Made by a program: the position numbers and the translations under genes. The notes under the pieces were generated by a model. That model had not been told where the DNA came from. It did no database searches and was given only the letters and a program-made list of their open reading frames with translations. A stretch of DNA of 64,000 bases, taken from NCBI RefSeq assembly GCF_042654065.1, contig NZ_JBHSFP010000003.1, positions 124,001 through 188,000 on the forward strand, read 5' to 3'. The stretch is from Sphaerisporangium dianthi. Lineage in GTDB: Bacteria > Actinomycetota > Actinomycetes > Streptosporangiales > Streptosporangiaceae. Shown here one piece after another: positions 50,671 through 58,625 of the stretch (its first letter is position 1; each line of letters begins with the position of its first letter).

Positions 50671-51345
50671 ATGGGCGTGAGCGAGCGAACCGAGATGATC
50701 GCCGTCCCGCCGGGACGGGTGACCCTGTCCGACCGGCGGACGCGGCGCAGCTGGCCGGTCGAGCTCGCGCCGTACCGGCTCGCGGCGTTCCCGGTCACCC
50801 GGTCGCTGTATGCGCAGGTCACCGGCCAGTGGCCGGGCACCGCGCGCGGCGACCGGCTGCCCGTCGAGGGCGTGTCATGGTGGGACGCGGTCCGGTTCTG
50901 CAACGCCCTCTCCCAGAGCGAGGGGCTGACGCCGGCCTACCGCCTCCAAGCGGGAGCGGAGGGCGTCGAGTGGGACGCGTCCGCCGACGGGTACCGGCTT
51001 CCGGCCGAGGCCGAGTGGGAGCACGCGTGCCGTGCGGGCACGACCGGCGCCCGGTACGGGGAGCTGGACGAGATCGCCTGGCATCGCGGCAACTCGGGCG
51101 AGCGGATTCACGACGTGGGCGGCAGGCGGCCCAACACGTGGGGCCTGTTCGACATGCTGGGCAACGTCTGGGAGTGGTGCTGGGACCTCTACGATCCCGA
51201 GGTGTACGGCGCCTATCGGGTGCTGCGCGGCGGCGGGTGGTTCGACGAGTCCTGGAGCTGCCGCGCCTCGGTACGGCGCCGCAGCCACCCGGACCTGCAG
51301 ATCGACGACGTGGGCTTCCGCCTCGCGCGCTCCGTTCCCGCCTGA
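50671..51345 (+). CDS. SUMF1/FGE-fold protein lacking formylglycine-generating cysteines
   Basis: 224 residues. Typical segments of the fold: PVTRSLYAQVTGQ, LPVEGVSWWDAVRFCNALS, YRLPAEAEWEHACRAGT, NTWGLFDMLGNVWEWCWD and VLRGGGWFDESWSCRASVRRR. In true formylglycine-generating enzymes two Cys follow the RGGS(Y/W) motif; here WFDES occupies that place and only the structural WxCR Cys remains. Sulfatase activation is therefore unlikely. Members of this branch include ergothioneine-type EgtB relatives and uncharacterised binding proteins; no iron-binding DinB partner is adjacent. It begins 148 bp after the hydrolase. Confidence 0.82.
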   Translation: MGVSERTEMIAVPPGRVTLSDRRTRRSWPVELAPYRLAAFPVTRSLYAQVTGQWPGTARGDRLPVEGVSWWDAVRFCNALSQSEGLTPAYRLQAGAEGVEWDASADGYRLPAEAEWEHACRAGTTGARYGELDEIAWHRGNSGERIHDVGGRRPNTWGLFDMLGNVWEWCWDLYDPEVYGAYRVLRGGGWFDESWSCRASVRRRSHPDLQIDDVGFRLARSVPA

Positions 51346-51400
51346 GCGTGATGGCCCCGGCGCCGATGCCGCGGTCCACCCGACCCCGCCGCGGGTCGTG

Positions 51401-51772
51401 TCACTCCTCGCCGGAGAATCGCTCCCATGCGGACTGGCGGGTGATCCCGAGAGCTTCGCCGATCTTGCTCCAGGTGACGCCGCGCCGGCGCAGTTCCTGC
51501 ACCCACGAGCGCAGGTCGGTCTCGGCCTGGTCGACGTGCGCGGCGACGCGGGGAATGTGGCTCAGCATCTCCGGGTCCGTCAACGACTCCCAGACGGGCA
51601 CCTGGAGGGCTGCGGGGTCGGCGAGACTCTGGTCGATGACCGACGTGGCGAGAGCCACGCACTGGTCGCAGATGTAGACGCCGGGGCCGGCGACCAGCCT
51701 GCCGACCTCGGTTTGCGGCTTGCCGCAGAAGGAGCACTGAGCGAGTCCGGCGAGGGCGTCGGACGTTGTCAC
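51401..51772 (-). CDS. Small zinc-finger (ClpX C4-type) protein with C-terminal HTH
   Basis: 123 residues from a GTG at 51772, with AGGAG about eight bases before it. Residues 13-38 are a ClpX-type zinc ribbon: CSFCGKP, then YICDQC. The end reads VQELRRRGVTWSKIGEALGITRQSAWERF, a helix-turn-helix of the sigma-70-region-4/AsnC-like kind. A DNA-binding regulator using both elements is likely. Two strong palindromes lie immediately upstream, the first overlapping its RBS, so it probably represses itself. Confidence 0.8.
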   Translation of the reverse strand: MTTSDALAGLAQCSFCGKPQTEVGRLVAGPGVYICDQCVALATSVIDQSLADPAALQVPVWESLTDPEMLSHIPRVAAHVDQAETDLRSWVQELRRRGVTWSKIGEALGITRQSAWERFSGEE

Positions 51773-51781
51773 GGCAACACT

Positions 51782-51839
51782 CCTAAGGTGTGTCAGGGAT
51801 CTCCTGACACACCTTAGGTTGTCAGGGATTCCCTGACAA
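51782..51839 (-). promoter_or_regulatory. Two adjacent palindromes upstream of the zinc-finger HTH gene
   Basis: IR1 has perfect 16-bp arms, CCTAAGGTGTGTCAGG (51782-51797) and its complement (51803-51818), around GATCT. IR2 has 9-bp arms TTGTCAGGG and CCCTGACAA around ATT (51819-51839). Both share the core TGTCAGGGA, so the same protein could bind both. IR1's gene-proximal arm overlaps the Shine-Dalgarno sequence (TTAGGAG), so an RNA hairpin could also mask translation. Confidence 0.85.
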
Positions 51840-51944
51840 GTGGTGTGCGTTACACGGCTCGCTCGCGCGTGGGCGGCACTCAGGCCGTGGCGATCATGAA
51901 ATGAGCCGTTCCGTGACCGAAGGCGCTTTCCCCGGTTTCCCAGC

Positions 51945-52529
51945 TCATCTCGGAGAGGGAGTGGGGGGAACGGGGTCGCCCGTGGGAGTGCGTGACGGGG
52001 TGGGAATGGGGGGAGCGGGGTCGCCGGTCGGGGTGCGCGACGGGGTGGGAAGGGGAGGCACGGGGTCGCCGCTGGGCGACGGTGTGGGGACGGCCGGACC
52101 GCCGCACCTCACGCCGTTGAGGGCGAAGGAGGACGGCATGGGGTTGGCGCCGGACGAGTTGGCGATGAAGCCGATCAAGGTACTCGCGCCCGTGGCCAGG
52201 GAGCCGTTGTAGGAGACGTTGACGGCGTTCACATCGGCGCCGCTTTGGGTGTAGACGGCGTTCCACTGGTAGGCGATGGTCTCTCCGGCGGTGAAGGACC
52301 AGGTCAGTCGCCAGTTCGTCACGGCGTCGCCCAGGTTGGTGATGGTGACGTTCGCGGTGAACCCGCCTGGCCACCTGTTGGCCACCACATAGGAGACCCG
52401 GCAGCCGGCGGCGGCGGAGGCCGGACCGGCCACGGTCAGCGTCGCGGCGGTGACGCCCGAGGCGACGAGCGTGAGGGCCAGGAGGGCCTCCCGCCATCGC
52501 CGGCGAGTCTTCAAGGGGACGGCCTGCAT
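51945..52529 (-). CDS. Secreted orphan CBM2 (cellulose/chitin-binding) protein
   Basis: 194 residues from ATG 52529, preceded by AGGAGGTCCGAC. The signal peptide has a RRRWREALLALTLVASG core, with cleavage after ASA. One CBM2 module follows (about 38-140): CRVSYVVANRWPGGFTANVTITN, VTNWRLTWSFTAGETIAYQWN, STLIGFIANSSGANPMPSSFALNG, with a Cys near each end for a disulfide and exposed Trp residues. The tail is a Pro/Thr linker with repeated TPSRTPTGDP units and then a stop, with no catalytic module. It may be a stand-alone binding protein or a cellulase or chitinase that lost its catalytic half. Confidence 0.87.
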   Translation of the reverse strand: MQAVPLKTRRRWREALLALTLVASGVTAATLTVAGPASAAAGCRVSYVVANRWPGGFTANVTITNLGDAVTNWRLTWSFTAGETIAYQWNAVYTQSGADVNAVNVSYNGSLATGASTLIGFIANSSGANPMPSSFALNGVRCGGPAVPTPSPSGDPVPPLPTPSRTPTGDPAPPIPTPSRTPTGDPVPPTPSPR

Positions 52530-52842
52530 GTCGGACCTCCTGTGCCGGGCGGGTGGTCGCTCACCGAGGTGCGGTGTCGGAGAACGGGTGTGGTCTCGCA
52601 TAACGGATGTGGTCCGATTACGTCACGTTTCGGTGGACGGTCAATGTGGCGTGCCGTGCGGAACGTTCGCCGGTGAAGGATTCGCTGCTCCACGCGCATG
52701 GCCGCCGGAGGCGGCGTGAAAGTTGCATCGGTCCCACGGGAGCGCCGGTGCTGCTGAGCGGCCGGATCGGGGCGTTCTTCCTGTGAGAGCGCGGCCCACC
52801 TGGTCCACATACTGCGGCTCTGAACTTCCGGCGGAAAGCCGC

Positions 52843-52940
52843 GAAATGTTTCCGACGTATTGCGACAGGATTATTGACGCTTGAGTCGACTCGGGCCTAA
52901 TGTCCCCAGATAACGATCGGCGTGGCGCTCGAAACTTTCG
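52843..52940 (+). promoter_or_regulatory. Promoter and candidate LacI-type operators of the sugar ABC operon
   Basis: TTGACG (52874-52879), 18-bp spacer, TAATGT (52898-52903). The spacer holds the perfect palindrome GAGTCGACTC (52883-52892). GAAATGTTTC (52843-52852) and CGAAACTTTCG (52930-52940) flank the promoter and share GAAA/TTTC half-sites. Control by a LacI-family repressor is usual for such operons; none is encoded nearby. Confidence 0.65.
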
Positions 52941-53313
52941 GTCTCTCCGCTATTCCGCGGAGGCGGTTCCCGGAACGCCAGGTCGGCGCGACGATCGCGG
53001 GCTCGGACGCGGGCCCTCCTGACGCGGGATCCGGCCTGTGCCGCATGGCTCTGGTCGGGTCTCGGTCGGTCTCGCGACCGAGACGTAAGGAGCACAGAAC
53101 ACGCCGCATCACTCTGCCCCGACGTCGTGGCCGGACGTCTTGAGACCGCCCGGCTGGAGCAGGCGCGGCGCGCTCGGCGCGAAGCGCCCCCCTCTCGCCC
53201 CGATCCAAGGCCTGGTCCAGGCGCGTCCGCCCGGCCATGCGCCGGCGAACGCCGCCCGCACCGGCTCTGCCGGCCACATCTTTCCTGACCACGCGCAAGT
53301 GAAAGAGGTCGCC
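52941..53313 (+). other. Long leader of the sugar ABC operon
   Basis: About 400 bases separate the promoter from the GTG at 53314. It contains a hairpin with 9-bp arms GTCTCGGTC (53059-53067) and GACCGAGAC (53076-53084), followed by GTAAGGAGCAC, an RBS-like sequence with no start at the right distance. No riboswitch class was recognised. The interval 52530-52842 before the promoter contains nothing recognised. Confidence 0.4.
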
Positions 53314-54585
53314 GTGAAGTTCCGCATTGTTTCAGCGGCCGCGCTCGCCGCGGCTCTCACGGTGGCGGGCTGTTCCGGCTCGCCGGCCGGGACGCCCTCC
53401 GCTGGATCGGACGCCAAGTCGTTCGAGTTCTGGTCGTTCACCGGGATCAACGCCAAGGGTTCCGCCGCGGAGTACAAGGCGATCAAGCCGGACATCCAGA
53501 TCAAGCTGACCGAGGTGGGGGGCGCGCAGGAGACGGCGCAGGCGCTCACCACCGCGCTCGCCGGCGGCAAGGTGCCCGACCTGGTGCTGATCCAGGGCGA
53601 CGACCTGCCCAAGTTCGTCCAGCAGCCGCAGAACTTCGTCGACCTGCGCACGATGGGCGCCGACAAGATCAAGGGCGACTATCTCGACTGGGTGATCAGC
53701 CAGTCCACGGCCAAGGACGGCTCGATCATCGGCATCCCGACCGACGTCGGCGGCATGGCCATCGCCTACCGGGCCGACCTGTTCAAGGACGCCGGGCTGC
53801 CGACGGACCGCGAGGAGGTGGGCAAGCTCTGGCCCACCTGGGACGCCTTCATCGAGACCGGCAAGAAGTACAAGGCGGCCACCGGCAAGGCGTTCATCGA
53901 CAACGCCGCCATCAGCGTCTACTCGCAGGTGGTGAACCAGGGGCAGGAGAAGTACTACGACCCCTCGGGCAACGCGGTGTACGACCGGAGCCCTCAGGTC
54001 AAGACCGCCTTCGACCAGGCGCTCAAGGCCGTGGCCGCCGGGATCACCGCCAAGCAGAGCTCGTTCACCGACGGCTGGAGCGCCGCGATGAAGAAGGGGG
54101 ACTTCGCCGTCGTGGCGGCGCCGGTCTGGCTGCTCGGCGCGATCCGCGACAACGCCCCCGACACCAAGGGCAAGTGGGACATCGCCACGATCCCCGGCGG
54201 CTCGGGCAACTGGGGCGGCAGCTTCCTCGCCATCCCCAAGGCCGCCAAGAACCCGAAGGCCGCCTGGGACTACATCGCCGCCACGCAGTCGCCGCAGGGC
54301 CAGCTCAACCACTTCTCCCAGGCCAGGTCCCTGCCCTCGACCCCGTCGGTCTACAAGGACCCGAAGCTCACCTCGGTCAAGGACCCGTTCTTCTCCGGCG
54401 CGCCCATCGGCACGATCTACACCGACTCGCTGCTCGGCCTGAAGCCGTTCCTCATCGGGCCGGACAGCACCACGATCGGCACGGAGTTCACCAACGCCAT
54501 CCAGAACGTCGAGCAGGGCAAGGGCGATCCCGCGAAGGCATGGGACGCGGCGGTGACCAACATCAAGAACGCGATCGGCAGTTAG
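53314..54585 (+). CDS. ABC sugar-binding lipoprotein (family 1 extracellular solute-binding)
   Basis: 423 residues from a GTG with GAAAGAGGTCGCC before it; the longer open frame has no signal. Lipobox LTVAGC places the lipidated Cys near residue 21. The mature protein begins KSFEFWSFTGINAKG and contains VPDLVLIQGDDLPKFV, GSIIGIPTDVGGMAIAYR (cross-over strand and hinge), VAAPVWLLGAIRD and WGGSFLAIPKAAKNPKAAWDYI, all typical of family-1 sugar-binding proteins. It captures oligosaccharides outside the membrane for the two downstream permeases. The ligand cannot be told. Confidence 0.93.
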   Translation: MKFRIVSAAALAAALTVAGCSGSPAGTPSAGSDAKSFEFWSFTGINAKGSAAEYKAIKPDIQIKLTEVGGAQETAQALTTALAGGKVPDLVLIQGDDLPKFVQQPQNFVDLRTMGADKIKGDYLDWVISQSTAKDGSIIGIPTDVGGMAIAYRADLFKDAGLPTDREEVGKLWPTWDAFIETGKKYKAATGKAFIDNAAISVYSQVVNQGQEKYYDPSGNAVYDRSPQVKTAFDQALKAVAAGITAKQSSFTDGWSAAMKKGDFAVVAAPVWLLGAIRDNAPDTKGKWDIATIPGGSGNWGGSFLAIPKAAKNPKAAWDYIAATQSPQGQLNHFSQARSLPSTPSVYKDPKLTSVKDPFFSGAPIGTIYTDSLLGLKPFLIGPDSTTIGTEFTNAIQNVEQGKGDPAKAWDAAVTNIKNAIGS

Positions 54586-54601
54586 CACCTTCTGCCACGA
54601 G

Positions 54602-54644
54602 CGCCGCCGGCGCCCGGCGTCCCGGACGCCCGGCACCGGCGGCG
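54602..54644 (+). terminator. Stem-loop between binding-protein and permease genes
   Basis: CGCCGCCGG (54602-54610) pairs with CCGGCGGCG (54636-54644), and an inner GGCGTCC/GGACGCC stem extends it with small mismatches. Without a T tract it is more likely an mRNA-stabilising or partial terminator giving higher expression of the binding protein. Confidence 0.6.
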
Positions 54645-54662
54645 GGGAAGTGAACCACGCCC

Positions 54663-55619
54663 GTGACGACGAGCATCAGCCTCACCAAGAAGGCCCCGCC
54701 TCCGCCGGCGCCGGTGGTGGCCAGGCGGGGCCGCCTCACCGAGTTCCTCGCCCCCTACGCCTACATCACCCCGTTCTTCGCGCTCTTCGCGATCTTCGGC
54801 CTCATCCCGCTGCTGTTCACGTTCTATGTGGCGTTGTTCAACTGGAACCCGATCGGCGAGCATGTGTTCGTCGGCCTGGACAACTTCAGCAGGCTGCTCC
54901 AGGACGTGCGGTTCTGGAACGCGGCGCGCAACACCGTCAGCATCTGGGCGCTGTCGACCGTGCCGCAGCTGCTGGTGGCCCTCGTGCTGGCGCACCTGCT
55001 CAACCACGTCCGGCTGCGGTTCGCGGTGCTCTTCCGCATGTCGATGCTCGTGCCGTACATCACGTCGGTGGCCGCCACCGCGATCGTCTTCGCCCAGATG
55101 TTCGACCGCGACTACGGGCTGCTGAACTGGCTGCTCGGCCTGATGGGCTTCGAGCACATCGACTTCATCCAGTCGGTGCCGGGCAGCCACACACTGATCG
55201 CCGTGATGGTCACCTGGCGGTGGTTCGGCTACACGACGCTGCTCTACCTCGCGTCGCTGCAGGCCGTCCCCCGGACGATCTACGAGGCGGCCGCGGTGGA
55301 CGGCGCCGGCAGCCTGCGGCAGTTCATTCACATCTCCATCCCCGCGCTGCGGCCGGTCATCGTCTTCACCATCGTGACCTCGACCATCTACGGGCTGCAG
55401 ATCTTCACCGAGCCCCTGCTCATCTCCCGGAGCGCGCCGAACACGTGCGGGCCGATCCGTCAGTGCCAGACGCTGACCCTCTTCCTGTTCGAGCAGGGCT
55501 TCACCCAGTTCAAGTTCGGTTACGCCGCGGCCATCGGCGTGGCGCTGTTCGTCATGGTCGTCGCGTTCGCCGGGCTCAATTACCTGCTGTCCACCCGGAT
55601 CCGCCCGGAGAGGGCATAA
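54663..55619 (+). CDS. ABC sugar permease, MalF/UgpA type
   Basis: 318 residues from a GTG at 54663. Six predicted membrane helices: the first is YITPFFALFAIFGLIPLLFTFYVALF, and LLVALVLAHLLNH, VTSTIYGLQIF and others follow. The EAA loop that contacts the ATPase is EAAAVDGAGSLRQFIHISIP. It forms the transmembrane heterodimer with the next gene product. The final helix is followed by the ATG of the partner 10 bases later. Confidence 0.93.
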   Translation: MTTSISLTKKAPPPPAPVVARRGRLTEFLAPYAYITPFFALFAIFGLIPLLFTFYVALFNWNPIGEHVFVGLDNFSRLLQDVRFWNAARNTVSIWALSTVPQLLVALVLAHLLNHVRLRFAVLFRMSMLVPYITSVAATAIVFAQMFDRDYGLLNWLLGLMGFEHIDFIQSVPGSHTLIAVMVTWRWFGYTTLLYLASLQAVPRTIYEAAAVDGAGSLRQFIHISIPALRPVIVFTIVTSTIYGLQIFTEPLLISRSAPNTCGPIRQCQTLTLFLFEQGFTQFKFGYAAAIGVALFVMVVAFAGLNYLLSTRIRPERA

Positions 55620-55629
55620 GGGAGCGATC

Positions 55630-56472
55630 ATGAGTAGGACGACACCGCGGTCCGGCGACCGCCTCCGATGGTGGGTCTACGCTCTGCTGGGCCTGGCCGT
55701 GTTCGCCTGCGTGTTCCCCCTCTACTGGATGTTCGTCGTCGCCACCACCGACACCGCGGCGGCCACGAACCTGCCGCCCGAGATCGTGCCGGGCGGCAAC
55801 TTCTTCCACCTCGCGGGCCTGGTCTTCTCGACCGTGCCGTTCGTCCGGTCGATCGTCAACAGCCTGGTCGTGGCCGGGACGATCGGTGTCGGCCAGGCGC
55901 TGCTGTGCGCGCTGGCCGGTTTCGCGTTCGCCAAACTGCGCTTCCGGGGACGCGACCCGCTGTTCCTGCTCGTCGTCCTCACCATGACCGTGCCGACCCA
56001 GCTCGCCATCGTCCCGCAGTACATGATCATCTCGTCGCTGGGCTGGGTGGACACGCTGCAGGCACTCATCGTGCCCGGCCTGGCCAACGCGTTCGGGATC
56101 TTCTGGATGCGCCAGCACATGGCCAACGCCATCAGCGACGAGATCCTCCAGGCGGCCCGCATCGACGGGGCGACCACCTGGCAGATCTTCTGGCGCATCG
56201 CGTTCCCGCTGGTGCGTCCCGCCGCGTTCGTGCTCGGCCTGCTCGGGTTCGTCTACGCCTGGAACGACTTCCTGTGGCCGTTCGTGGTGCTGAAGTCGCC
56301 GGAGATGTACACCGTCCAGATCGCGATCAAGGCCCTGCAGACGAACTTCAGCATCGACCTCGGGCTCGCCATGTCCGGCTCCTTCCTCGCCACGCTCCCG
56401 CTGATCGTCCTGTTCGTCTTCGTCGGCCGGCGCATGGTGGCCGGGATCATGGACGGCGCCTTCAAGGGCTGA
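55630..56472 (+). CDS. ABC sugar permease, MalG/UgpE type
   Basis: 280 residues; GGGAGCGATC precedes the ATG. Six membrane segments are predicted, with VFACVFPLYWMFVVAT as the first. The EAA loop reads QAARIDGATTWQIFWRIAFPLVRP. No ATP-binding gene follows: the next gene is convergent and unrelated. As in many actinomycetes, the importer presumably shares a genomically distant multi-purpose ATPase (MsiK-type). Confidence 0.93.
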   Translation: MSRTTPRSGDRLRWWVYALLGLAVFACVFPLYWMFVVATTDTAAATNLPPEIVPGGNFFHLAGLVFSTVPFVRSIVNSLVVAGTIGVGQALLCALAGFAFAKLRFRGRDPLFLLVVLTMTVPTQLAIVPQYMIISSLGWVDTLQALIVPGLANAFGIFWMRQHMANAISDEILQAARIDGATTWQIFWRIAFPLVRPAAFVLGLLGFVYAWNDFLWPFVVLKSPEMYTVQIAIKALQTNFSIDLGLAMSGSFLATLPLIVLFVFVGRRMVAGIMDGAFKG

Positions 56473-56507
56473 GACCGGCCCCGGGCCGCCATCAGGCGGT
56501 CAGGCGG

Positions 56508-57539
56508 TCAGGGGGTCAGGACGACCTTGCCGGCGACGGTGCCGGACTCGGCCAGCCGCATGGCGTCGGCGGCACGGGTGAGCGGCAGCCGGGCGGCGAT
56601 CTGCGCGGTGACGTCCCCGCGCTGGAAGGCGGCGAAGACCTGGGTGAGGTCGGCGCGCAGCCGGGCGCGGAACCGGCCGGCGGACAGTGCCTTCCCGGCC
56701 CAGACGTTGAAGAAGAAGGCGCGGCGGCGGTTGGGCAGCGCGTTCCACAGCCACACCCGGCCGAGCAGCTTGAGCACGGGCCACTGCTTGGACCCCTCGT
56801 CGTCCCGGGTGGAGGCGCTGCCGTAGGAGACGAGCGTGCCGCCGGGCGCGAGCATGCGCCATGAGCCGGTGATGCCGCGGCCGCCGACGTGGTCGAAGAC
56901 GGCGTCCACCCCGCCGGGCGCGAGTTCGCGGACGCGCGCGGCGACGTCCTCGGTGTGGTGGTCGACGGGGACGACGCCCCGCTCCCGCAGGGCGTCGTGG
57001 TGGCGCGCGGACGCCGTGCCGATCACCTTCGCGCCCGCGGCCTGGGCGAGCTGCACCAGGACCGAGCCGACGCCGCCGTTGGCGCCGAGCACCACGATGG
57101 TCTGCCCCGCGCGCACCCGCGCCTTGCGGTGCAGCATCTGCCAGGCGGTGACGCCGTTGACCACCAGGGTCTCCGCCTCCGCCGCGTCGATCTCGCCGGG
57201 CACCTCCACCACGTCCGCCGCGTCGACGAGCACGTGGCTGGCCCAGCCGCCGACCTTGACCAGCGCGGCCATCCGGGTGCCGGTCAGGCCCGGCTCGACA
57301 CCCTCGCCGGTGGTGAGGACCGTGCCGACCAGGTCGTAGCCGGGCACGAACGGGAACGCCGGCTGGTCGTAGTAGCGGCCGCGGCGCATCTGCTGCTCGG
57401 CGAAGGAGACGCCGGTCGCCTCCATCCGGATCACGACCTGGCCCGGGCCCGCGACGGGGACGGCTCCGTGTCGGATCTCCAGCCCTTCCGGCTCCACCTT
57501 GCCCGGCAGGACGACCTCGACGAGTCCTTCGGCGTTCAT
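56508..57539 (-). CDS. Zinc-independent quinone-oxidoreductase-like MDR dehydrogenase
   Basis: 343 residues from ATG 57539 with GTGGAGGTCGCC before it; a GTG/ATG eight codons upstream is in frame but lacks an RBS. MDR fold: GroES-like N-terminus (GQVVIRMEATGVSFAEQQMRRG, PFVPGYDLVGTV) and Rossmann domain with VVLGANGGVGSVLVQLAQAAGA. No structural-zinc Cys cluster is present, so it belongs to the quinone oxidoreductase/enoyl-reductase side of the family. NADPH-dependent reduction of quinones or reactive enones is likely. A consensus promoter flanked by two matching operators suggests inducible expression by an electrophile-type signal. Confidence 0.88.
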   Translation of the reverse strand: MNAEGLVEVVLPGKVEPEGLEIRHGAVPVAGPGQVVIRMEATGVSFAEQQMRRGRYYDQPAFPFVPGYDLVGTVLTTGEGVEPGLTGTRMAALVKVGGWASHVLVDAADVVEVPGEIDAAEAETLVVNGVTAWQMLHRKARVRAGQTIVVLGANGGVGSVLVQLAQAAGAKVIGTASARHHDALRERGVVPVDHHTEDVAARVRELAPGGVDAVFDHVGGRGITGSWRMLAPGGTLVSYGSASTRDDEGSKQWPVLKLLGRVWLWNALPNRRRAFFFNVWAGKALSAGRFRARLRADLTQVFAAFQRGDVTAQIAARLPLTRAADAMRLAESGTVAGKVVLTP

Positions 57540-57584
57540 GGCGACCTCCACTGCGTGGCGCATCGAGTTATATGTGTTTGTGTT

Positions 57585-57646
57585 CGTTATAAGTTGTAAC
57601 CCAGAAGCGCGGAGAGTGTCAATAGCTTTGGTTATACCTTCTAACC
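57585..57646 (-). promoter_or_regulatory. Promoter of the MDR gene flanked by two GGTTA-N7-TAAC operators
   Basis: On the minus strand the -35 is a perfect TTGACA (57622-57617), with TACAAC or TTACAA as -10 at 17-18 bp. The sites GGTTA-N7-TAACC at 57646-57630 and GGTTA-N7-TAACG at 57601-57585 lie just upstream of the -35 and across the -10, a typical repressor arrangement. Confidence 0.8.
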
Positions 57647-57704
57647 ATCATTGCCGGCCGCTCGCGCCGGAACGGCCCGCAAGGCCGGCGGGCCGGCCTT
57701 GGGG

Positions 57705-58472
57705 TCAGGAAGGCCTGGGCGAGGGCGCCGGCCCGGCGTCGCGAAGCCGTGGCAGGAAGCCGTCGAGCAGACAGTCGAGCCCGTAGGCGAAGTCGAGGTC
57801 GGGGTCGCTCTCTTCGTCCTCCTGCTCGATGAGGCGGCCGAAGGTCGGATAGCGTCCGCTGGCCACCACGTCGGCGATGTAGGGACGGACGGAGGCCGCC
57901 CACTGCTCCTCGGTCAGGCCGTTGCGCCGCTTGGCCTCCTCTCCCGCCAGTTCGTGCAGCACGAACCCGGTGACGTAGCTGGTGGTCGCGCCCACCATGC
58001 GCGCCATCTCCGGCAGGCGCAGCCCCCGCCCGTCCAGGGCGGCCAGGGTGCACTCGAGGTGGCGCAGAGCGTTCGGGCCGAGCGGCGCCCGCGAGGAGGC
58101 GGCCGCGACGAACCACGGGTGGTCGCGCAGCACGGCGCGGGTCTGCGTGGCGATCTGCGCCAGCACCTCGCGCCAGCCGGCCGCCGGCTTCTCCGGAAGC
58201 TCGATCATGCCGTAGACCTCGTCGACCATCAGGTCGAGCAGGTCCTCCTTGTCGGGAATGTGCCGGTAGAGCGACATGGTGCCGGCGCCGAGGCGCACGG
58301 CGATGGCGCGCATGGACAGCGCGCCGAGGCCTTCCGCGTCGGCGATCTCGATGGCCGCGGACACGATCTGCTCCCTGGTCAGCGCCGGGCGGCGGGCCGG
58401 GGCGGTGGGCCCGACGCGCGACCACACCAGGCCGGCGCGCGACGCGGCCCCGCCGTCTTGCCGCTCACCCAT
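57705..58472 (-). CDS. TetR-family regulator (TetR_C_1 type)
   Basis: 255 residues. The N-terminal HTH spans about 30-80 (TREQIVSAAIEIADAEGLGALSMRAIAVRLGAGTMSLYRHIPDKEDLLDLMVDEV), with the MSLYRH recognition helix of the tetracycline-repressor subgroup. The C-terminal ligand domain contains HPWFVAAASSRAPLGPNALRHLE. It is divergent from a DrrAB-like exporter with a 23-bp palindrome between them, so it most likely represses that exporter and itself until a drug-like ligand binds. Confidence 0.92.
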   Translation of the reverse strand: MGERQDGGAASRAGLVWSRVGPTAPARRPALTREQIVSAAIEIADAEGLGALSMRAIAVRLGAGTMSLYRHIPDKEDLLDLMVDEVYGMIELPEKPAAGWREVLAQIATQTRAVLRDHPWFVAAASSRAPLGPNALRHLECTLAALDGRGLRLPEMARMVGATTSYVTGFVLHELAGEEAKRRNGLTEEQWAASVRPYIADVVASGRYPTFGRLIEQEDEESDPDLDFAYGLDCLLDGFLPRLRDAGPAPSPRPS

Positions 58473-58561
58473 CCCGCTCTCCCTTCGCGAGCCGGTACGG
58501 CCGCCGGTGCCGGCGAGCGTCCCCGCCGTCCATTATCCCGCTTGCGTACAGCGCACCCTGA

Positions 58562-58601
58562 AGCGTACGCTCGTCTCGTAATGCGTACTTAGTACGCATT
58601 A
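58562..58601. promoter_or_regulatory. TetR operator between regulator and exporter
   Basis: A perfect palindrome with 11-bp arms, TAATGCGTACT and AGTACGCATTA, around a single T occupies 58579-58601. A second palindrome, AGCGTACGCT (58562-58571), repeats the GCGTAC core. The site lies 25 bp before the exporter start. Confidence 0.85.
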
Positions 58602-58625
58602 TGAGAATGGAGAGGAGGCGGGCAG

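Noticed and set aside
51880..52497. A 205-codon minus-strand frame overlapping the CBM2 gene
   Set aside because: Out of frame with a gene that has a signal peptide, RBS and clear CBM2 motifs; Arg/His/Pro-rich shadow.
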